Part shown: one piece after another, positions 59,924-64,000 of the stretch | Numbering within the stretch: position 1 is the first letter of the stretch | Layout of the letters: each line of letters begins with the position of its first letter | Assembly (NCBI GenBank): GCA_016278505.1 | Contig: JADQBQ010000001.1 | Span: 310,001 to 374,000, forward strand | Direction of reading: 5' to 3' | DNA: 64,000 nucleotides | DNA from: Clostridiales bacterium | GTDB taxonomy: Bacteria; Bacillota; Desulfotomaculia; Desulfotomaculales; VENG01 | Program-made: the position numbers and the translations under genes | Notes under the pieces: model-generated | Database searches by the model: none | Told to the model about the DNA's origin: nothing | What the model saw: the letters and a program-made list of their open reading frames with translations, nothing else

Positions 59924-60316
59924 TCAAATTTTATTGGTGTCTTTATCTGGTTCGTTTTCTTCATAGGAATTATTGTTTGCAGATTCATTATTTTCATTTT
60001 GGTTTAAGTCCACCGTTTGATCCGTGGTAGTCGTGGTAGTATTAAGTTGCTGTTTAAGCTTCTGCTGTTCGTTTTTTAATTGATTGTTTTGTTGGGTCAG
60101 TTGTCTTACTTGCCAAATCAGCTTAATTTGCTTGCCTGCACCCATAAAAAGCACTATTAAAGCACCTATGGCTGCGGCACCGAGGATGACCAGTACCTGT
60201 GATATTCTTTGTATTTCCCAGAAAAGAAATTGAACATGTACAGGTGCCGAGTTTTGTATAGCAAAAATGGCGACTAGGACCGCAAAGATAAGAGCTATGA
60301 CAAAATAAATCTGCAT
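59924..60316 (-). CDS. LapA-domain membrane protein (DUF1049)
   Basis: A 130-residue protein with two membrane helices (about 5-22 and 42-60; FAIQNSAPVHVQFLFWEI links them). A cytosolic coiled coil (QLTQQNNQLKNEQQKLKQQL) and an Asn/Thr/Glu-rich tail follow. This is the LapA/DUF1049 layout. In E. coli LapA is linked to lipopolysaccharide assembly; in Gram-positives its role is unknown. The start at 60316 has AAGGG upstream. Confidence 0.75.
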   Translation of the reverse strand: MQIYFVIALIFAVLVAIFAIQNSAPVHVQFLFWEIQRISQVLVILGAAAIGALIVLFMGAGKQIKLIWQVRQLTQQNNQLKNEQQKLKQQLNTTTTTTDQTVDLNQNENNESANNNSYEENEPDKDTNKI

Positions 60317-60390
60317 AATCTTTATCCCTTCTTTTTATTTTATTTACCCAGATATTCTTTATACTTCATTAAAATTCCTTCGCATATGAT

Positions 60391-60424
60391 AAAATGAACC
60401 GCAAAAAAATCGCGGTTCATTTTT
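60391..60424. terminator. Bidirectional hairpin terminator
   Basis: ATGAACCGC pairs with GCGGTTCAT, with A7 in the loop and TTTTT on the right. It lies 8 bases beyond the small basic ORF and has a TTTT-rich left flank on the minus strand. Confidence 0.75.
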
Positions 60425-60431
60425 AACTTCA

Positions 60432-60563
60432 CTAATGCTGCCTCGCCATCCTGGTCTGGCATCTTACGCCGCGCAGAGCTCTTTCATCGATGTCTGCTAA
60501 TCTGTATCCAAGGATTCTCCTTCTTTTACGGTGTCTCTTTTTACGTTTTTCTTCAATTAATAT
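60432..60563 (-). CDS. Possible 43-aa very basic peptide with non-canonical start
   Basis: A frame of up to 43 residues, dominated by arginine and lysine (EEKRKKRHRKRRRILGYRL, then ADIDERALRGVRCQTRMARQH). GGAGGTG at 60571-60577 lies 7 bases before an ATA and 13 before an ATT; no ATG/GTG/TTG in frame fits. A terminator follows at 60391. The consistent ribosome site plus terminator argue for a real transcript. It may be a ribosome- or RNA-associated peptide, or the frame may be a false reading of a small RNA. Confidence 0.35.
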   Translation of the reverse strand: MLIEEKRKKRHRKRRRILGYRLADIDERALRGVRCQTRMARQH

Positions 60564-60788
60564 TATTGTTCACCTCCGTTTTGTGAACTTGGTATTTGTA
60601 TTAAATTACCCTTGTGTTTCTGTATTGATACCAAAATAATTTTCGGTTTTAACCATACAATTTCTATATACTAAAAACTAATTGACTAGTATTATACCTA
60701 CATGGTAGATTAAGCCAAGGGTTTTAAAAGAAGGTAGCGGGGTCCCCGTTGCTTTGGGGTAAGGTTGGCCAGAATGGGGGGATTTCCT

Positions 60789-61688
60789 GTGATACTGGTA
60801 ACCGGAGGGACAGGGTTCGTAGGGCACCACCTGGTTTGGAAGTTGAGTGACCTGGGATATCCGGTACGAGTGTTGGTGCGTAATGTTTCCGAAGCCCAGG
60901 ATGTGCTGCCGGAGAGTGTAGAACTGGTTAAAGGTGACATTACAGACCGCAGTTCACTCCTTAAACCCTGTACCGGTGTTAACAGTATTATAAATCTGGT
61001 TTCAATTATCAGGGAACAGGAAGATGTAACATTTGAAAGAGTGAATGTGCAAGGGACCTTAAATACGGTTATAGCTGCTGAACAATCAGGTGTGAAGCGT
61101 TTTATTCATCTTAGCGCCCTTGGTGCGCAGAATAACACTTATTACAGGTATAGTTATTCAAAATGGCTTGGAGAGGAAGCTATTAGGCAAAGTGGTTTAA
61201 ACTGGACTATTATGCGTCCTTCGTTGATATACGGAACTGGTTTCAACTTTTTCGATCGCCTCTTGCAGTCTGTTAAGATGTTTCCGCCGCCGTTTGTCCC
61301 TGTGCCGGGAAAAGGAACGACGTTATTTCAACCTATAGCCGTACAAGATGTGGTGAAATGCTTAGTTACTGCTCTGAAGGCTCCTGCTATGTCTGGTCAA
61401 ATTTTTGAAGTTGGGGGTCCGGAGCATTTAAGTTATAACCAAATGTTGGACGCACTGCTGCAAATTATACAAATAAAACGAATAAAGTTGAAGATGCCCC
61501 TGTCGCTGATGAATATGACCGTAACTTTGATGACAAAATTATTAAAGGATCCTCCGGTCACACTGGAAGAGTTGAAGCAAATGGATAATGATAACATAAC
61601 TGAGTTGGACTCAGTGCCAAGGCATTTTAATTTTGATCCCACCCCTCTTTCTCGGGGGTTAGAATATCTGGTTCCGGCAGATAATTAA
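60789..61688 (+). CDS. NDUFA9-like NAD-dependent epimerase/dehydratase
   Basis: A 299-residue atypical SDR of the NDUFA9 type. ILVTGGTGFVGHHLV binds NAD(P) at the start, and the YSYSK segment holds the Y-x3-K pair. GTG 60789 follows GGGGGG. In bacteria these proteins are often linked to isoprenoid or quinone lipid metabolism, but no reaction is assigned. The next gene begins 44 bases on. Confidence 0.8.
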   Translation: MILVTGGTGFVGHHLVWKLSDLGYPVRVLVRNVSEAQDVLPESVELVKGDITDRSSLLKPCTGVNSIINLVSIIREQEDVTFERVNVQGTLNTVIAAEQSGVKRFIHLSALGAQNNTYYRYSYSKWLGEEAIRQSGLNWTIMRPSLIYGTGFNFFDRLLQSVKMFPPPFVPVPGKGTTLFQPIAVQDVVKCLVTALKAPAMSGQIFEVGGPEHLSYNQMLDALLQIIQIKRIKLKMPLSLMNMTVTLMTKLLKDPPVTLEELKQMDNDNITELDSVPRHFNFDPTPLSRGLEYLVPADN

Positions 61689-61732
61689 TGCCGGAGCTTT
61701 TTTTATTACTTGATAAACAAGGAGATAGGGCT

Positions 61733-62206
61733 GTGATTTTGGTAAGCGCTTGCCTTTTGGGGAATAACTGCAAATATAACGGAGGAAACAATTACACCAA
61801 GGAAATAGCTAAGTTAGAAAGAGATATTATTTTGCCTGTATGTCCTGAAGAGTTGGGAGGATTGCTAACTCCCCGGTTGCCGGCACAGTTTGACCGGGCC
61901 GATGGTGAAGCACTTTTAGATGGCCGTTGCAAAGTTTGGGATACCAACGGTAATGATGTAACTCATAATTTTCTGTCCGGTGCAGTTAAAGCACTGGCTA
62001 TGGCGCAACGAAGAGGTGTTCATACTGCAATTTTGAAAGAGCGCAGCCCCTCATGCGGTGTTTCCAGTGTTTATATAACGGAGAGGGGAACTGCACCCGT
62101 GGTAGGTATGGGAGTAACAGCTGCGTTATTAAAAAAGAACGGTATTAAAGTCTTATCCGACGAAAAACTACAACAATGGCTGCCGCTGATAGAAAGAGAT
62201 CTATAG
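61733..62206 (+). CDS. DUF523 protein
   Basis: A 157-residue protein of the DUF523 family. Conserved elements are LVSACLLGNNCKYNGG, CPEELGGLLTPR and RSPSCGVSS. The two cysteine-bearing loops suggest catalysis or metal binding; homologs are sometimes linked to tRNA or 2-thiouridine chemistry, which is not established. GTG 61733 follows AAGGAG. It ends overlapping the convergent SLH gene by a few bases. Confidence 0.8.
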   Translation: MILVSACLLGNNCKYNGGNNYTKEIAKLERDIILPVCPEELGGLLTPRLPAQFDRADGEALLDGRCKVWDTNGNDVTHNFLSGAVKALAMAQRRGVHTAILKERSPSCGVSSVYITERGTAPVVGMGVTAALLKKNGIKVLSDEKLQQWLPLIERDL

Positions 62207-63472
62207 CTCCCTCCTTTTCTCCTCCTCCCATTGGTGACCTCTTTCTTCCCAGTATGAAAAGTTGCCGAAGTAATCTTTACCTGTACATATTCCATAAGTA
62301 GGATCAACAAAAGTGCTGCTGCCGTCCAGAATAAGTTCCACCCATGCATGAGGACCGGTATCAGTGGGATTTGTTGATTTACCTGATATAACATAGGCCT
62401 TGATTCCGGCATATTTATTTAAGATGGCATACAAGTTAGTAAAGTTAACATAAATGCCGGTGCCGGTGGTAAGGGTGGATTGCAAATTCGTGGATGGTAA
62501 ATCAGATATTCCCGTCCTATAATCCCAATCATACGTGAAATTGAATATTAGCCAATCATAGATTGCCTTTGCCCTTTGCTTTTCGTGGGGATACTTTGCT
62601 TTATACCATTGTCCCAAGGATACCATAACCGAATGCGGGTTATCCGTCTTTAATGAAATGGTATGAGGCGCCTTATTTAACGCGGGTGTCTCGAGAAGGA
62701 AATTTTCCCACCCGGCAAGATCCATATTGCTCAGCCGCTTGGCCAGTACACAGGTTTCAGCGCGGGTAACTTTTTGTTCAAGGCGTAGAGTTTTGTCAGT
62801 ATAACCGTTGAGTATATTTTGATCAACTAAGAAGGCTATGTTATTTAGTTGACTATAGAATTGTCCTGCGTATCTTGAAAACTGTTTGTTTTGTGGGTCA
62901 TCTTCGATGTATCTTGATGAATTCGAATAATCTTCTTTTAAAGTAGAATACTCTTTAAACTGCTGAAGTTGATTCCATATTTCTTTTTGCGGTAAAGGAA
63001 TTAGGATACTTAATTCTCCGCTCTTAAACTGATATAATCCTGATTGCATTAATTTCCCGTAAAGTAAGAGTATGGCAACATCCCTTCGAGTTGCGGGTTC
63101 TGAGGGCTTAAAGTGGCCATCGGTGTAGCCTGGCACGAGAAAAGCGGCAGTTTCCAAATACGGTGTGCCCCAACGGTCATAAATATCAGGATAATCCGGC
63201 CGGGTAGCATCTGTCTCAAGTAAATTGCTCTTTGCAGCAGGGAATAGGGTAAAGGTTATTTTTGCCAATTCTTCACGGGAAACCGGATGGTCAGGACGAA
63301 CTGTGCCATCTTCATATCCACCTAGCACGCCCTCTGTAACAAGTGATGAGATTTCTTCGTAAGCCCAGTGTGTGGGCGTCAAGTCCTTAAAAGAAGTCTG
63401 CGAAGCGGCGTTAGAAGGTGCCGCAAAAGATAAAAACAGCAAAGTAAACAGCACTAAGATTTTTTTATGCAT
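62201..63472 (-). CDS. SLH-domain protein with transglutaminase-like core lacking the catalytic cysteine
   Basis: A 423-residue exported protein. A signal peptide covers residues 1-23. SLH domains follow at about 25-90, 90-140 and again 190-240, attaching it to cell-wall polymer. The C-terminal 150 residues resemble a transglutaminase-like fold: GIYVNFTNLYAILNKYAGIK aligns with the Cys motif, GPHAWVELIL carries the histidine and VDPTYG the aspartate. The cysteine position holds tyrosine (GIY), so it is likely inactive. The ATG follows GGAGG. Confidence 0.75.
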   Translation of the reverse strand: MHKKILVLFTLLFLSFAAPSNAASQTSFKDLTPTHWAYEEISSLVTEGVLGGYEDGTVRPDHPVSREELAKITFTLFPAAKSNLLETDATRPDYPDIYDRWGTPYLETAAFLVPGYTDGHFKPSEPATRRDVAILLLYGKLMQSGLYQFKSGELSILIPLPQKEIWNQLQQFKEYSTLKEDYSNSSRYIEDDPQNKQFSRYAGQFYSQLNNIAFLVDQNILNGYTDKTLRLEQKVTRAETCVLAKRLSNMDLAGWENFLLETPALNKAPHTISLKTDNPHSVMVSLGQWYKAKYPHEKQRAKAIYDWLIFNFTYDWDYRTGISDLPSTNLQSTLTTGTGIYVNFTNLYAILNKYAGIKAYVISGKSTNPTDTGPHAWVELILDGSSTFVDPTYGICTGKDYFGNFSYWEERGHQWEEEKRREL

Positions 63473-64000
63473 TTTGGTCCTCCAGTAACCAGTCAAGACA
63501 TAATTCCCAAACTTGCTTGGTGTGTGCCTCAAATTGGTGATCTCCACCGTCAATGTAAAACAATTTCTTTGGTGCTTGGGCTGCATTAAATATAAGCTTT
63601 GCATCGTCCGGAGGGACCACATCATCTCCAGTTCCATGAATTATCAGCATTGAAGCAGTAGTTATGTGGGAAGCCATCTGGGGTACGTTGTACTTTTCGA
63701 TGTCTTTAAAGAAGGTCTTCTTTAAATATAGAATTCCTTCATTTCCCGCTAACATTACCCTTTGGGGGTCGCCGGTGTCTTCATCGACCAATCCGGTGAA
63801 TAGATCCATAAGGCTGGCTGCTGCTGCCCATGTGCACACTGCTGTAACCCTTTTGTCTTCGGCAGCGTGACAAATAACAGTGGTGCCACCGAAACTGCGA
63901 CCAAGTGTTACTATTTTTCCTGCACCCTGGCGCTTACACCAATCGACGGCACTCTTCAGGTCATCCACTTGTCCCGATAAGGTAAGATCTTCAAACTTGC
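63465..64000 (-). CDS. Alpha/beta hydrolase, 5' partial
   Basis: The C-terminal 178 residues of an alpha/beta-hydrolase; the beginning lies beyond the window. The nucleophile elbow is LGRSFGGTT, the acid is in GTGDDVVPP, and the catalytic histidine is in GGDHQF. This is the dienelactone-hydrolase/serine aminopeptidase S33-type layout. The stop overlaps the SLH-gene start by 8 bases, so they may be coupled. Substrate unknown. Confidence 0.8.
   Translation of the reverse strand, partial: KFEDLTLSGQVDDLKSAVDWCKRQGAGKIVTLGRSFGGTTVICHAAEDKRVTAVCTWAAAASLMDLFTGLVDEDTGDPQRVMLAGNEGILYLKKTFFKDIEKYNVPQMASHITTASMLIIHGTGDDVVPPDDAKLIFNAAQAPKKLFYIDGGDHQFEAHTKQVWELCLDWLLEDQNA

Noticed and set aside
1-64000. 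tRNA, rRNA, tmRNA or complete insertion sequence
   Set aside because: No conserved tRNA loops with acceptor stems, rRNA segments or transposase frames were seen on reading both strands.

Overview
The window looks like chromosomal DNA of an anaerobic, endospore-forming clostridial Firmicute, most like the Desulfotomaculum/Peptococcaceae group. This is an inference from gene content, not a database match. Spore genes are present (spoIIP, a LysM-SleB cortex-lytic hydrolase, a YhcN/YlaJ-type protein, an FtsK/SpoIIIE translocase). So are genes of strict anaerobes: tungstate uptake, 2-oxoacid:ferredoxin oxidoreductase, a small siroheme Fe4S4 protein, FeoAB, and an MttB-type methyltransferase with a corrinoid-activating protein. 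Nearly all starts have strong AGGAGG-type sites and TTG/GTG starts are common. I saw no rRNA, tRNA, prophage, complete transposase or CRISPR array.

Layout. 0-4.8 kb: envelope/unknown genes, tupBC tungstate transporter behind a structured leader RNA, small proteins. 5-7.5 kb: tandem HD-GYP protein, ComFB, DUF1540, YhcN-like. 7.6-10 kb: Fur-controlled feoAB. 10-14.6 kb: MFS exporter, a 211-bp inverted-repeat element, ftsK. 15-18.4 kb: a FetAB-like ABC pair and a DrrAB-like ABC exporter. 18.4-22.2 kb: a minus-strand cluster DUF4178-PspA-DUF4247-DUF350-membrane spermidine-synthase-like protein. 22.3-26.6 kb: DUF1540, a gene-poor stretch with two structured repeats, then the activator and MttB. 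27-32 kb: two CrcB fluoride channels, SleB, and an ECF sigma/anti-sigma/B-box/LiaF-like stress operon. 32-39 kb: TSUP permeases, HAD phosphatase, glycogen phosphorylase, small proteins, YkgJ protein. 39-46.7 kb: NSS transporter with MetS-like subunit, lgt, YitT, paired half-permeases, murI, LysM-G5-M23 peptidase. 46.9-50 kb: glpX-pcrB-siroheme protein. 50.4-52.8 kb: PerR-like regulator, CDF transporter, zinc-ribbon protein. 52.9-55.8 kb: korDABC. 55.9-64 kb: spoIIP, dinB, SDR, LapA-like, NDUFA9-like epimerase, DUF523, SLH-transglutaminase-like protein, truncated alpha/beta hydrolase.

Themes. Metal and anion homeostasis recurs (tungstate, Fe2+ import and possible export, fluoride, divalent cations, PerR). 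Envelope stress appears twice (PspA cluster, ECF operon). Non-coding structure is unusually rich: an attenuator-like tup leader, a repeated palindromic element, a 211-bp hairpin element, two covarying tandem structured repeats, and two copies of an IS200/IS605-like non-autonomous element, one of which supplies the last 13 codons of korA. Several very small proteins are supported by good ribosome sites, and some by nearby terminators.
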